From Pseudomonas sp. W4I3 (GTDB lineage Bacteria; Pseudomonadota; Gammaproteobacteria; Pseudomonadales; Pseudomonadaceae), in contig NZ_JAUSXS010000001.1 of assembly GCF_030816195.1 (NCBI RefSeq), forward strand, positions 1,821,501 to 1,885,500: 64,000 nt of DNA, in the 5' to 3' direction. Shown in pieces: positions 9,200-19,525 of this stretch; position 1 is the first letter of the stretch, and each line of letters begins with the position of its first letter. The notes beneath the pieces were generated by a model. It was given only the letters and a program-made list of their open reading frames with translations. It did no database searches and had not been told where the DNA came from. Made by a program: the position numbers and the translations under genes.

Positions 9200-9961
9200 A
9201 TGAACCGTAAAGTTGCCTTGATTACCGGTGCCGCCAGCGGCATCGGCCAAGCCCTTGCCGTGGCCTATGCGCGCAGCGGCGTGGCGGTGGTAGGCGGGTA
9301 TTACCCGGCCGATCCCCATGACCCGCACACCACCGTTGCCCTGGTGGAAGAAGCCGGTGGCGAATGCCTGATGCTGGCGCTGGACGTGGGCGACAGCGCC
9401 TCGGTGGACGCCCTGGCCGAGCACGCGGTGCGGCATTTCGGGCGCCTTGATTATGCAGTGGCCAATGCCGGGTTGTTGCGTCGTGCGCCGTTGCTGGAAA
9501 TGAGCGATGCGTTGTGGGACGAGATGCTCAATGTCGACCTCACGGGAGTGATGCGCACCTTCCGCGCCGCCACGCGGCATATGACCGAAGGCGGCGCGCT
9601 GGTGGCGATTTCGTCGATTGCCGGTGGCGTGTATGGCTGGCAGGAACACAGCCACTACGCGGCGGCCAAGGCCGGGGTGCCGGGGTTGTGCCGTTCGCTG
9701 GCGGTGGAGCTGGCGGCCAAGGGCATTCGGTGCAATGCGGTGATCCCCGGGTTGATCGAGACGCCGCAGTCATTGGATGCGAAGAATTCGCTGGGGCCTG
9801 AAGGGTTGGCCAAGGCGGCCAGGGCGATCCCGCTGGGCCGGGTAGGGCGCGCCGATGAAGTGGCGTCGCTGGTGCAGTTTTTGACCAGTGACGCCTCGAG
9901 CTACCTAACCGGGCAAAGCATCGTCATCGACGGCGGTTTGACCGTGCGCTGGCCTGACTGA
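9200..9961 (+). CDS. short-chain dehydrogenase/reductase (SDR), first of two
   Basis: This 253-residue classical SDR has the cofactor-binding TGAASGIG (about residues 9-16), NAG (about 87), catalytic Ser in ISSIAGG and the YAAAK active-site pair. The C-terminal [12 protein letters not shown] is typical. The ATG at 9200 follows AAGGAG at 9187-9193; the frame extends upstream into the MFS gene, but without family similarity. Such enzymes oxidise or reduce secondary alcohols and ketones with NAD(P)H. In this operon it probably acts on a carbon-skeleton intermediate, substrate unknown. Confidence 0.88.
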   Translation: MNRKVALITGAASGIGQALAVAYARSGVAVVGGYYPADPHDPHTTVALVEEAGGECLMLALDVGDSASVDALAEHAVRHFGRLDYAVANAGLLRRAPLLEMSDALWDEMLNVDLTGVMRTFRAATRHMTEGGALVAISSIAGGVYGWQEHSHYAAAKAGVPGLCRSLAVELAAKGIRCNAVIPGLIETPQSLDAKNSLGPEGLAKAARAIPLGRVGRADEVASLVQFLTSDASSYLTGQSIVIDGGLTVRWPD

Positions 9962-9967
9962 CTAAAA

Positions 9968-9990
9968 ATGTGGGAGAGGGCTACCTGATC
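9968..9990. repeat. decayed single REP arm
   Basis: TGTGGGAGAGGGCTACCTGAT is a degraded copy of the GTGGGAGGGGGCTTGC arm, just after the SDR stop codon and 25 bases before an intact REPIN. It looks like a remnant of an older insertion. Confidence 0.55.
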
Positions 9991-10014
9991 CCACTGACTG
10001 TACTCAACCCAAAA

Positions 10015-10105
10015 GTGTGGGAGGGGGCTTGCTCCCGATAGCAGTGGTTCAGCCACTGCTGCCTTGTCTGAGGCACCGCTATCGGGAGCAAGCCCCCTCC
10101 CACAT
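10015..10105. repeat. REPIN (GTGGGAGGGGGCTTGC family)
   Basis: Inverted arms TGTGGGAGGGGGCTTGCTCC and complement flank a short loop. It lies in the 173-base gap between the two SDR genes. Read-through into the second SDR is possible, since no other promoter is evident. Confidence 0.9.
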
Positions 10106-10134
10106 TGGAACTGTGTATTTTTTGGGAGATTTGT

Positions 10135-10884
10135 ATGAAGCAACTTAGCCATCGCCGCGCCGTCATCACCGGTGCCGGCAGCGGCATCGGCGCCGCCATC
10201 GCCCAGGCTTACGCGGTTGAAGGCGCACGCCTGGTGCTGGCCGACCGCAACGCGGCGGGCCTCGCCGAAATCGCGATCACCTGTCGCAACCTCGGGGCCG
10301 AGGTGGTCGAGTGCGTGGCCGATGTCGGCACCGTCGAAGGCGCCCAGGCCGGCGTCGACCGATGCGTCGAGCACTTCGGCGGTATCGATATTCTGGTCAA
10401 CAACGCCGGTATGCTGACCCAGGCACGGTGCGTCGATCTGACCATCGCTATGTGGGACGAGATGCTGCGTGTCGACCTCACCAGCGTCTTTGTCGCCAGC
10501 CAGCGTGCCTTGCCGCATATGCTCGCGCAGCGCTGGGGGCGGATCATCAACGTCGCCTCGCAACTGGGCATCAAGGGCGGTGCCGAACTGAGCCATTACG
10601 CGGCAGCCAAGGCCGGGGTGATCGGCTTCACCAAGTCCCTGGCCCTGGAAGTGGCCAAGGACAATGTGCTGGTCAACGCCATCGCCCCCGGCCCCATCGA
10701 AACCCCGCTGGTGGGCGGCATCAGCGACAGCTGGAAACGCGCCAAGGCCGCCGAACTGCCGCTGGGCCGCTTCGGCCTGGCGGACGAAGTCGCGCCTACC
10801 GCCGTGCTGCTGTCCAGTACCCCGGGCGGCAATCTGTTCGTCGGCCAGACCCTGGGCCCGAACGCCGGCGATGTCATGCCATGA
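10135..10884 (+). CDS. short-chain dehydrogenase/reductase (SDR), second of two
   Basis: This 249-residue classical SDR has TGAGSGIG (about residues 13-20), NNAGM, Ser 13 residues before the Tyr of YAAAK (NVASQLG...HYAAAK), and a PG segment typical of substrate closure. It uses ATG 10135 after GGGAGA. It shares only family-level features with the SDR upstream, so the pair probably catalyses two different redox steps rather than being a recent duplication. Substrate unknown. It is followed 13 bases later by the small CxxC protein gene. Confidence 0.88.
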   Translation: MKQLSHRRAVITGAGSGIGAAIAQAYAVEGARLVLADRNAAGLAEIAITCRNLGAEVVECVADVGTVEGAQAGVDRCVEHFGGIDILVNNAGMLTQARCVDLTIAMWDEMLRVDLTSVFVASQRALPHMLAQRWGRIINVASQLGIKGGAELSHYAAAKAGVIGFTKSLALEVAKDNVLVNAIAPGPIETPLVGGISDSWKRAKAAELPLGRFGLADEVAPTAVLLSSTPGGNLFVGQTLGPNAGDVMP

Positions 10885-10897
10885 GCGGGGCCTGACC

Positions 10898-11200
10898 ATG
10901 TGCGGACTGTGTGGCTTGCTCGGCGAAGACCTGCACTGGAGCGACCCCTTGGGCGACGCGCTGCCCCGGCGGCGCGAGCGCCTGCGCCGGATTGCGGCGA
11001 TCAACCAGGTGCTGGCGGTGTTCCGGCTCAAGGTCGAGGACTTTCAGGGCGCCTCCTATCTGCTGCTCGGCGCCACCGGCAAACAGGCGCTGGCCAGCGG
11101 CCTGGATCAACTCTGGCAGGCGGCCGAAACCATGCTCGGCCGCCCGCTGGACCCCCTCGACCCCATCCTGCTCGACCACTTGGAACACCCCAAACTGTAG
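10898..11200 (+). CDS. small protein with N-terminal MCGLCG motif, function unknown
   Basis: This 100-residue soluble protein has Cys at positions 2 and 5 (MCGLCGLLGED), an acidic and Trp-containing stretch (LHWSDPLGD), then an arginine-rich helix (RRRERLRRIAAINQVL) and a largely helical remainder. I recognise no characterised family. The CxxC and the position one gene before a CobW metallochaperone suggest a metal- or redox-related accessory role, but that is inference. The N-terminus recalls Ntn amidotransferases, yet the protein is far too short for that fold. Its TAG stop codon is supplied by the first bases of the following REPIN. Confidence 0.75.
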   Translation: MCGLCGLLGEDLHWSDPLGDALPRRRERLRRIAAINQVLAVFRLKVEDFQGASYLLLGATGKQALASGLDQLWQAAETMLGRPLDPLDPILLDHLEHPKL

Positions 11201-11296
11201 GAGCGAGCTTGCTCGCGAAAAACGAGCAGGCGGCGCGGAGTATCTGTTAGCGCTGCGTCATCGTTGACGATTTTCGCGAGCAAGCTCGCTCCTACA
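11196..11296. repeat. REPIN (TGTAGGAGCGAGCTTG family) overlapping a stop codon
   Basis: The left arm starts TGTAGGAGCG, and its TAG is the stop codon of the small CxxC protein. The right arm ends 20 bases before the CobW ATG. The element therefore occupies the whole gap between the two genes. Confidence 0.9.
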
Positions 11297-11316
11297 GAGG
11301 CGGTGGAGAGAAAAAA

Positions 11317-12287
<971 letters not shown>

Positions 12288-12291
<4 letters not shown>

Positions 12292-13463
12292 TCACACTGC
12301 GCGTGCTCGGCACTTCCGTGACTTTGCTCGAATGCCTGCGTGTGCGCGCCGAGCAGGAGCTGGGCATTCGCCTGGTGTACCAGGTGCATGATGTGGAACA
12401 GGCCCAGCGTATCGCGGTGATGCAGCCCGAGAGTTACGACTTGTACGACCAATGGTTCCACAACGTCGACTTCGTGTGGCCGGCGCGGGCGATCCAGCCC
12501 ATCGACACGCGGCGCATCGCGCTGTGGCACGAGATCAACGACCTGCCCAAGCGCGGCCGACTGTCGCCCAGCGACCGCCTGGGCAATGGCAGCGTGCCGA
12601 GTGAGCGGCTGTTCGTGCAGCATGACGGCAGCCTCGGCAGCAACGTGACCGAACGCATCAGCATGCTGCCGCTGACCCACAACGCCGACAGTTTTGCCTA
12701 TCGCCCGGAGCGTCTGCCCGAGGGATTCTGCCACGGCAATGAAAGCTGGGGCTGGCTGCTGGACCCGGCGTGGCGCGCACGCACCGCGCTGCAAAGTGAC
12801 GCCGCCATCGGTGCGCTGGATGCCGCGCTGGCCGTGCAGGGCGCGGGGCTGGCGCAGTTCAGGGACATCGGCAACATGAGCATCGAGGAAATCGACGTGC
12901 TCGCCGGGATTCTGGTGCGCAAGCAAAAGGAGGGGCACTTCGCGGCGTTCTGGTCCGACGATGAAGAGGCCGCGCAACTGATGCTCAGCCCCAGCATCGA
13001 CATCCAGAGCCTGTGGTCACCCACCTTGATGCGCCTGCACCGTGCCGGCGTGAAATATCGGCTCGCCGTGCCGCGAGAAGGCTATCGCGCCTGGTTCGGC
13101 GGGTTGTCGTTGTCGCGTCATGCCCAGGGCCCGGTGCTGGATGCGGCCTATGCCTACCTCAATTGGTGGTTGTCCGGCTGGCCGGGGGCGGTGATGGCGC
13201 GCCAGGGTTACTACATCGGCAACCCGGCGCGCAGTCGCGACCACCTGAGCAGCGCCGAGTGGGATTACTGGTACGCCGGCAAGCCTGCGCGCGAAGAGCT
13301 GCTGGGCAGCGATGGCCTGCCGCTGATCGACATCGGCGAAGTGCGTGACGGTGGCTCCTATGAGCAGCGCATGGGGCACATCGCCGTGTGGAATTCGGTG
13401 ATGGATGAACACAACTATCTGGTCCGCCGCTGGGGCGATTTCATGCGCGCGCGCTGCCTGTAG
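12288..13463 (+). CDS. PotD-like periplasmic-binding-fold protein lacking a signal peptide
   Basis: This 391-residue protein resembles the extracellular solute-binding family 1 (PotD/PotF-like). Near the start it has a lobe carrying YDLYDQWFHNVDFVWPARAIQPID; later come the PREGYRAWFGGLSLS and AYAYLNWWLSGWPGAVMARQGYYIGNP segments that form the second lobe and hinge. It begins MITLRVLGTSVTLLE with no secretion signal, and no ABC permease or ATPase is nearby. A cytosolic sensing, ligand-binding or enzymatic role is therefore more likely than transport. It overlaps cobW by 4 bases and ends the operon at a strong terminator. Function unknown. Confidence 0.75.
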
Positions 13464-13520
13464 GTTCCAGTCCTGTAAGCGCGAGCAGCGGTTTTACGAT
13501 CAAAAAAGCAGCCAGAAAAA

Positions 13521-13550
13521 AAGGCGGCTACCCATGCAGGTAGCCGCCTT
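13521..13550. terminator. bidirectional rho-independent terminator
   Basis: A perfect 12-base stem (AAGGCGGCTACC / GGTAGCCGCCTT) has a 6-base loop. It is flanked by an A-rich tract on the left and TTTGTTTT on the right, so it can end both the rightward catabolic operon and the leftward gcd transcript. Confidence 0.9.
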
Positions 13551-13570
13551 TGTTTTGCCGCCGGTTTCGC

Positions 13571-15988
13571 TTAATCCGGCAGTTTGAACGCCATCACATA
13601 GTCACCCTGCTTGGTGCCCAGCGAGCCGTGACCGCCGGCCATGACCAGCACGTATTGCTTGCCGTCCTTGCCGGTGTAAGTCATCGGGGTGGTCTGCGCG
13701 CCTGCTGGCAGGCGGCCTTCCCACAGCTGCTTGCCGTTTTTCACGTCATAGGCACGCAGGTACTGGTCAAGGGTACCGCTCAGGAATGCGACGCCACCTG
13801 CGGTGGTGAACGTACCGCCCAGGCTAGGCACGCCCATGGTCAGCGGGATCGGAACCGGCGAGCTGTCACGCACGGTGCCGTTCTTGTGCATCCAGATGGT
13901 TTGGTGGGTGGTCAGGTCGACCGCGGCCACATAGCCCCATGCTGGCGCCTGGCACGGCAGGCCCATCGGCGACAGCAGCGCTTCGAGGATCACGCCGTAT
14001 GGCGCGCCTTTGTTCGGCTGTACGCCTTCGGTTTCGCTGACGCGTGGGCCTTGCTTGGCGATCTCGGCAGCCGGGATCAGTTTCGATTTGAACGCCATGT
14101 AGCTTGGGTTCACGAACGCGATCTGGCGAACCGGGTCAACCGAGATGCCGCCCCAGTCGAACACGCCGAAGTTGCCTGGGTACACGATCGAGCCCTGCAG
14201 CGACGGCGGGGTGAACGGGCCGTCGTAGCGCATCGACTTGAAGTCGATCCGGCAGATCAGTTGGTCGAACGGCGTCACGCCCCACATGTCACGCTCCTTG
14301 AGGGGCGGTGGCATGAAGTTCAGGTCGGACTTGGGTTGGGTAGGGGAGGTGCGGTCGCCCGCGACTGCGCCCTGTGGCACCGGGATTTCATTGATCGGCA
14401 CAACCGGTTGGCCGGTGGCGCGGTCGAGCACGTAGATGCTGCCTTGCTTGGTCGATGCCATCACCGCTTGCTTGACGCCGTCAGCGGTCTTGATGTCGAT
14501 CAGCGAAGGCTGGCCGCCCACGTCCATGTCCCACAAGTCGTGGTGGGTGAACTGGAAGGTCCACTTCACGTGGCCGGTGTCGATGTCCAGGGCGGTCAGG
14601 CCAGCGGCGTATTTCTCGGAGTCATCGGTACGGTCGCCGCCGTACTGGTCGGGCATCTGGTTGCCCATCGGCAGGTACAGCGTGCCGAGTTTTTCATCCA
14701 CGGCGAACATGGACCACATGTTCGGCGAGTTGCGGGTGTAGGTCTTGCCCTCGGCCAACGGGGTGGTGTCGTCCGGGTTGCCGCTGTCCCAGTTCCACAC
14801 CAGCTTACCGGTGTGCACGTCGAACGCACGGATCACGCCGCTTGGCTCGTCGGTGGAAACGTTGTCGGTCACGTGACCACCGATCACGACCAGGTTCTTG
14901 GTCACGGCCGGTGGCGAAGTGGAGTAGTAACCGCCTGGGGCGAAGCTGCCGATGTTGGCGCGCAGGTCGACCTGGCCTTTGTCACCGAAGTCTTCGCACA
15001 TCTTGCCGGTGTCGGCGTTCAGGGCGATCAGACGGGTGTCGGCGGTTGGCACGAAGATGCGTTTCGGGCAGGCGGTTGGCGCGGCGGCCGGGCTGGCGCT
15101 GCCGGTTGGGCTCTGCTCGGAGGCGTAGACGGCGTCATCGTGGTACGACACGCCACGGCAGGTCATGTGCGCCCAACCCTTGAAGTTCTCAGCACCCTGG
15201 GTGGTGATCTTCGGGTCGAAACGCCAGATTTCCTTGCCGGTGTCCGGGTCCAGGGCGATGACCTGGCTGTGCGGGGTACACACGTACAGCATGCCGTTGA
15301 CTTTCAGCGGGGTGTTTTCCGCGGTGGTTTCACCGGGGTCGCCCGCGCCAGGAATGTCACCGGTACGGAAGGTCCAGGCCGGCACCAGCTTGTGAGCGTT
15401 TTCCGGGGTGATCTGCGCCAGTGGCGAGTAACGGTCACCGAAGGCCGAACGGCCGTAGGAATTCCAGTCACCATCAGCCTGGCTCGGTGCAGCGCTGGCC
15501 ATGCCAGGCACTGCATCGCGGTCCAGTTGGCCGGTCTTGACCATTTCACCCGGGTTGGTGAATTGGCTGGCCAGCGCGGTAGCGCCCGCCAGCACCACGG
15601 CCACGCTCAGCGCGCCGGTGCCCAGCGGCGCGGCTTGACCACGCAGCAACGGACGGCGAAACCACGGCAGCAGCATGACGATGCCCAAGGCGAACAGCAG
15701 GGCCAGGCGCGGTACCAGTTGCCACCAATCCAGGCCGACTTCCCACAGGGCCCACACGGTACTGGCGAACAGCACCAGTGCGTACAGGCCCAGCGCAGCG
15801 CGGCGGGTGGCCAGCAGCAAAACGCCAGTCAAGGCGATGCCGATACCGGCCAGCAGGTAATACAGCGAGCCGCCGAGCATGCTCAGCTTGACCCCACCGG
15901 CCAGCAAGGCCAGCCCCATGATCAGCAGCAAGACACCCAGCAACCTGGGCAGCAGGCGGCTTGGGCTTGAGGCACCATCAGTGCTCAT
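13571..15988 (-). CDS. gcd: membrane-bound PQQ-dependent glucose dehydrogenase
   Basis: This 805-residue quinoprotein has five N-terminal transmembrane helices (residues about 12-145), then an eight-bladed beta-propeller dehydrogenase domain facing the periplasm (WNSYGRSAFGDRYSPLAQITPENA onward). It oxidises glucose to gluconolactone and passes electrons to ubiquinone, the first step of direct periplasmic glucose oxidation. It also underlies phosphate solubilisation by plant-associated pseudomonads. Length and domain order match E. coli and P. putida Gcd. It is monocistronic, between the bidirectional terminator and a 367-base upstream region with a perfect palindrome. Confidence 0.95.
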   Translation of the reverse strand: MSTDGASSPSRLLPRLLGVLLLIMGLALLAGGVKLSMLGGSLYYLLAGIGIALTGVLLLATRRAALGLYALVLFASTVWALWEVGLDWWQLVPRLALLFALGIVMLLPWFRRPLLRGQAAPLGTGALSVAVVLAGATALASQFTNPGEMVKTGQLDRDAVPGMASAAPSQADGDWNSYGRSAFGDRYSPLAQITPENAHKLVPAWTFRTGDIPGAGDPGETTAENTPLKVNGMLYVCTPHSQVIALDPDTGKEIWRFDPKITTQGAENFKGWAHMTCRGVSYHDDAVYASEQSPTGSASPAAAPTACPKRIFVPTADTRLIALNADTGKMCEDFGDKGQVDLRANIGSFAPGGYYSTSPPAVTKNLVVIGGHVTDNVSTDEPSGVIRAFDVHTGKLVWNWDSGNPDDTTPLAEGKTYTRNSPNMWSMFAVDEKLGTLYLPMGNQMPDQYGGDRTDDSEKYAAGLTALDIDTGHVKWTFQFTHHDLWDMDVGGQPSLIDIKTADGVKQAVMASTKQGSIYVLDRATGQPVVPINEIPVPQGAVAGDRTSPTQPKSDLNFMPPPLKERDMWGVTPFDQLICRIDFKSMRYDGPFTPPSLQGSIVYPGNFGVFDWGGISVDPVRQIAFVNPSYMAFKSKLIPAAEIAKQGPRVSETEGVQPNKGAPYGVILEALLSPMGLPCQAPAWGYVAAVDLTTHQTIWMHKNGTVRDSSPVPIPLTMGVPSLGGTFTTAGGVAFLSGTLDQYLRAYDVKNGKQLWEGRLPAGAQTTPMTYTGKDGKQYVLVMAGGHGSLGTKQGDYVMAFKLPD

Positions 15989-16142
15989 AGTGTGTTTCTC
16001 CGTTACGTTGGAATTATGTATCCCCGTGCTTCACTGTAGATGACGATTCGGCACGGGCTTGGTTCATCGTTTTTTTGGTTTTTTCCCTGAATAACCGGGT
16101 TATCCACGGGCGGGCAATAAACCCCCGAGCGCAGGTCGATTT

Positions 16143-16158
16143 AAGACAGCGCTGTCTT
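16143..16158. promoter_or_regulatory. perfect palindrome AAGACAGCGCTGTCTT upstream of gcd
   Basis: This 16-base perfect palindrome with a central GC lies 155 bases upstream of the gcd start. Its form suits a LacI-type repressor. The core AGCGCT resembles the operator I recall for the Pseudomonas gluconate repressor GntR/GnuR, which controls glucose and gluconate genes. The rest of the 367-base gap (15989-16355) holds no ORF, only this site and a REP hairpin. Confidence 0.5.
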
Positions 16159-16315
16159 TGCATGAAGGGAGATTCGGCAAATGGGGTCGACCGGGAGGTG
16201 AAGCGTTTCAGGTTGTTGCGAAGGATAATGCGGCGGGGCGTTTAGAGAAAGGGTGAATCGCAAGATGCATCATTTCAGTTTTGGTAACAGTGACAGATAG
16301 TCGCTGCAAAAAGAG

Positions 16316-16338
16316 TGTGGGAGGGGGCTGCTCCCACA
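16316..16338. terminator. single REP hairpin after the TonB receptor gene
   Basis: TGTGGGAG and CTCCCACA form a perfect 8-base stem around GGGGCTG. This half-REP sits 18 bases beyond the receptor stop codon (leftward transcript). It may act as a terminator or 3'-end stabiliser, although no T-run follows. Confidence 0.5.
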
Positions 16339-16355
16339 AGGGTTTCAAGTGTGGG

Positions 16356-18374
16356 TTAGAAGGTGGTGCGCACGCCGAACTGCACACTGCGCCCCAGTGC
16401 CGGCGCAATGTCGCGCAGGATCGAGCTGGCATAGCGCACGGTCTGGTTGGTCAGGTTTTCACCGTTGACGAACGCCAACCACTGGCTGCTGCCGACAGTG
16501 AAGTGGTAGCCGGCGCTTGCGCCCAGGGTGGTGTAGCCGTCGGTGCCGCTTTCATTGCTCGGTACGCGCCCTTGGCCGGCGGCATGTTCCACGTCGATAC
16601 GCGCCTGCCAGCGGTCCAACTCCCACAGCAAGCCGCTGTTCAAGCGCAGCGGCGCGATGCGCGGCAGGGCTTCGCCGGTGTCCAGGTTGGTGGCGCGGGT
16701 GTAGTCGCCCGACAGCTCCAGGGCGAACTTGCCGTAGGCGCCTTCGCCAAGTTTCCAGTGATCCTGCGCTTCGAAGCCGGCGAAACGTGCGCGTACGCCG
16801 GAGTAGGTGTACTCGGGAATACCGCCCGCGTCCTCTTCACCTTCGTCGTTCAGCGTACGACCCGTGCCGAGCAAGCCGATATAGTTGGAGAAGCGGCTGT
16901 AGAACACGCCGAAGCTGCCCTTGTGGGTGCCATTGTCGAAGCGCAGGGCCAAGTCGCTGGACACGGCTTTCTCTTTCGACAGGTTCGCATCGCCCAGTTC
17001 GTAGGTGCCGGTGGCAACGTGCGCGCCATTGGCGTACAGCTCGTAGAACGTCGGTGCGCGCTCGGTGTAGCCCAGGGTGGCGGCCAATGACCAGACCGGC
17101 GTCAGGGTGTAGACCGCGCCGGAGGACAGGCTGCCGGCAGTGAAGTCATTGGTCTTGTCGGCCGTGGCGAAGCGCGCGTTGCCCTTGGCATCCGGGTCGA
17201 CGCTGGTGTGTTCCAGGCGCCCGCCGAGGCTGAGCTTGAGGCGCTCGGTGGCTTGCATCTCCTCAAGAATGAACAGTGCGCCGGCGTTGGTATCGGTCTG
17301 GGGCACGAAGGCTTCTTCACCGAGGGCCGAGAATTCATTGCGGGTCACTTGTGCGCCGACCACGCCGTTGAACGGACCGATCGGCTGGTGGCGGGCTTCC
17401 ACGCGCGCTTCATAGCCTTTGTTCTTGAAGGTGGTGCCGGTCTCGCCGCCCTCGATTTCGCGGTGCTGGTAGTCGGTGTAGCCGGCGTCGACTTTTACCG
17501 AGGTAAACGCGCCTTGCAGGTTGCGTATTTCGGAGGCGAACGCGTAGTGCTCCTGCTGCATGCGGATGCGCACGTCCTGTTCGGCAGGGGAGCCATAGTT
17601 GCTGTCGTAGTTGCTGTAGGACAGCCCCGCGTAGCCATCATCCCAGGTGTAGGACCCGCCCACTGCGCCGCCATCCTGGCGCCCATCGCTGTTGCCCAGG
17701 CGCCCGTTCTTGCCGGGGCCATCGTCGGATTCGGGGGCATGGCGGCTGCGCGCATAGCCCGGGATTTTCAGGTCGTTGAACTCCCGCGCATTGGCGTCCA
17801 GGTGCAAGGCAAAGGTGCCGTCGCCGGCCTCAAGCTTTCCCGCGCTGCTGCGGGTGGTGTCAGCGCCGCCGTAGCGCAGTTCACCGGCACCGTGAATGCC
17901 TTCGATGGCTGCGGTGGGGATGCGGTTATCGAAGGTATTGACCACGCCGCCGATGGCGCTGCCGCCGTACAACAAGGCCGCCGGGCCGCGCACGATTTCA
18001 ATGCGTTCGACGTTGATCGGGTCCAGCGGCACGGCATGGTCATAGGACAGTGACGACGCATCCAGCGCGCCCACGCCATTGCGCAAGATGCGAATGCGGT
18101 CGCCGTCCTGGCCGCGAATAATCGGCCGGCTGGCGCCTGGTCCGAAGTACGAAGACGACACCCCCGGCTGCTTGTTCAGGGTTTCGCCAAGGCTGCCTTT
18201 TTGTTGCAGGGTCAGGTCATCGCCTTCGAGCACCGTGGTGGGCGAGGCGAGTTGTTCGCTGCCCAACGGATTGCCGGTGATGATTTGAGGTTGCAGTTCC
18301 AGGGCGTGGGCTTGGGAGCCGATCAGCAGGGCGGCGGCGAGGGGGGACAGGCGCCAGAGACGAGAGCAGGACAT
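16356..18374 (-). CDS. TonB-dependent outer-membrane receptor, probable zinc receptor (ZnuD-like)
   Basis: This 672-residue protein has a signal peptide ([13 protein letters not shown]), an N-terminal plug ([39 protein letters not shown], with [22 protein letters not shown]) and a 22-strand barrel ending in the terminal Phe (VRTTF). The plug family matches ZnuD-type zinc receptors, such as the P. aeruginosa PA0781 product. The start is ATG 18374 behind AAGGA. A Zur box lies 34-46 bases upstream, so expression should rise when zinc is scarce. It probably imports zinc or a zinc complex across the outer membrane using TonB energy. Confidence 0.85.
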   Translation of the reverse strand: MSCSRLWRLSPLAAALLIGSQAHALELQPQIITGNPLGSEQLASPTTVLEGDDLTLQQKGSLGETLNKQPGVSSSYFGPGASRPIIRGQDGDRIRILRNGVGALDASSLSYDHAVPLDPINVERIEIVRGPAALLYGGSAIGGVVNTFDNRIPTAAIEGIHGAGELRYGGADTTRSSAGKLEAGDGTFALHLDANAREFNDLKIPGYARSRHAPESDDGPGKNGRLGNSDGRQDGGAVGGSYTWDDGYAGLSYSNYDSNYGSPAEQDVRIRMQQEHYAFASEIRNLQGAFTSVKVDAGYTDYQHREIEGGETGTTFKNKGYEARVEARHQPIGPFNGVVGAQVTRNEFSALGEEAFVPQTDTNAGALFILEEMQATERLKLSLGGRLEHTSVDPDAKGNARFATADKTNDFTAGSLSSGAVYTLTPVWSLAATLGYTERAPTFYELYANGAHVATGTYELGDANLSKEKAVSSDLALRFDNGTHKGSFGVFYSRFSNYIGLLGTGRTLNDEGEEDAGGIPEYTYSGVRARFAGFEAQDHWKLGEGAYGKFALELSGDYTRATNLDTGEALPRIAPLRLNSGLLWELDRWQARIDVEHAAGQGRVPSNESGTDGYTTLGASAGYHFTVGSSQWLAFVNGENLTNQTVRYASSILRDIAPALGRSVQFGVRTTF

Positions 18375-18407
18375 CGGACATTCCTTGGCAGGATTTTGAT
18401 AGGTATC

Positions 18408-18420
18408 GTTACAATATAAC
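18408..18420. promoter_or_regulatory. Zur box
   Basis: GTTACAATATAAC is an inverted repeat matching the GTTATA-N-TATAAC Zur consensus, with only small deviations in the centre. It is 34 bases upstream of the TonB receptor start, overlapping the likely promoter. Zn-bound Zur would repress the receptor. Confidence 0.7.
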
Positions 18421-18544
18421 ATCTCTTTTTTCGCTGAAAAGGGGAACTTTTGTCGACTGGCTATATTCAATCCAGTGCTTCCACCGTTACGCCCCGTCGG
18501 CTAAGGTGCGCGGCTGTGTTTCCTCTCTCGCAAAAAGGCCCGGC

Positions 18545-18778
18545 ATGACCGCGACAAGCAACGACCCGCTCCACGGCGTGACCCTGCAACATGTCCTCAC
18601 CACCCTGGTGGAACACTACGAATGGGCGGGCCTGGCCGAACGCATCGATATTCGCTGCTTCAAGAGCGACCCCAGCATCAAGTCGAGCCTGACTTTCCTG
18701 CGCAAGACCCCTTGGGCCCGAGAAAAAGTCGAAGGCTTGTACGTCAAGCTGATGCGCACCAAACGCCCGTTGGATTGA
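18545..18778 (+). CDS. VF530 family protein (DUF2132)
   Basis: This 77-residue protein has the family hallmarks [33 protein letters not shown] and [24 protein letters not shown] sequence across its whole length. Homologues form a small helical fold, named from Vibrio fischeri VF530 and annotated as DNA-binding in databases; the biological role is not established. It starts at ATG 18545 and is divergent from the Zur-controlled receptor. The next gene begins 4 bases after its stop, so the two form an operon. Confidence 0.85.
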   Translation: MTATSNDPLHGVTLQHVLTTLVEHYEWAGLAERIDIRCFKSDPSIKSSLTFLRKTPWAREKVEGLYVKLMRTKRPLD

Positions 18779-18782
18779 ACCC

Positions 18783-19403
18783 GTGAAGCGTTTTGTGGCG
18801 GCGGCCGCGTTGGCCGGGTGGGTGGGGTTGGCGATCCAGCAGTACCTGATTCTGTATTCGCGCTGGTCCAGCGGCGCCAGCCTGCTGGGCGGGTTGATCA
18901 GCTTCCTGAGTTTTTTCACTGTGCTGACCAATACCCTGGTCGTCGTGGTGCTGAGTTATTGGTTGGTCAAACGCGAATCTGCCGGCAAGCGTTTTTTTCT
19001 CGCGCCTGTTATCAGCAGTGGTATCGCCGCGAGCATTGTCGTGGTGAGCCTGGCCTACAACCTGCTGCTGCGGCACCTATGGACCCCCGAGGGCTTTCAA
19101 TTCATCGCCGATGAATTGCTGCATGACGTGATGCCGTTGCTGTTTCTGATCTATTGGTGGCGGTGCGTGCCCAAGGGCACCTTGCGGGTCAAGCACATTG
19201 CAGGGTGGGTGATTTACCCCCTGGTGTACTTCGCTTATGTGCTGTTGCGCGGGCATCTGCTGGGGCAGTATCAGTACCCGTTCATCGATGTGGACAGCCT
19301 GGGTTATCCACAGGTGTTCGTGAATGCCGGGGGGATTTTGCTGGGGTTTATCGTCATTGCGTTGGCGGTGGTAGGGCTGGATAACCGCCTGAAATCATCC
19401 TGA
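18783..19403 (+). CDS. Pr6Pr family integral membrane protein
   Basis: This 206-residue membrane protein has six predicted helices. It shows family features such as SFFTVLTNTLVVVVL in helix 2, LLHDVMPLLFLIYW in helix 4 and GWVIYPLVYFAYVLLRG in helix 5, with conserved His in the LLHD motif. The Pr6Pr/FAR-17a-like group includes hydrolases of membrane lipids in eukaryotes, but bacterial members are uncharacterised. Coupled to the VF530 gene (4-base gap). Function unknown. Confidence 0.8.
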   Translation: MKRFVAAAALAGWVGLAIQQYLILYSRWSSGASLLGGLISFLSFFTVLTNTLVVVVLSYWLVKRESAGKRFFLAPVISSGIAASIVVVSLAYNLLLRHLWTPEGFQFIADELLHDVMPLLFLIYWWRCVPKGTLRVKHIAGWVIYPLVYFAYVLLRGHLLGQYQYPFIDVDSLGYPQVFVNAGGILLGFIVIALAVVGLDNRLKSS

Positions 19404-19424
19404 ATTTAAAGTGGGCACGGTCAA

Positions 19425-19513
19425 TGTGGGAGGGGGCTTGCCCCCGATGGCGGTGTGTCAGAAACAGATATGCTCACTGATACACCGCTATCGGGAGCAA
19501 GCCCCCTCCCACA
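19425..19513. repeat. REPIN (GTGGGAGGGGGCTTGC family)
   Basis: Inverted arms flank a short loop, between the convergent Pr6Pr and siderophore-interacting genes. It ends 13 bases before the latter's stop codon, so it can serve as a shared 3' hairpin for both transcripts. Confidence 0.9.
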
Positions 19514-19525
19514 GTTTTGACCGCG

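Noticed and set aside
10898..11200. Class II glutamine amidotransferase (MCGLCG start)
   Set aside because: Only the first six residues recall the Ntn amidotransferase N-terminus. The protein is 100 residues long and lacks the rest of the fold.
13550..15970. 806-codon open frame on the plus strand
   Set aside because: It is fully antisense to gcd, rich in His, Gln, Ala and Arg, and has no family features; it is a by-product of high third-position GC. The same applies to long frames opposite lon (1560-3026), the amidase/imidase genes (5929-7782) and the 53.4 kb kinase (53167-55212).
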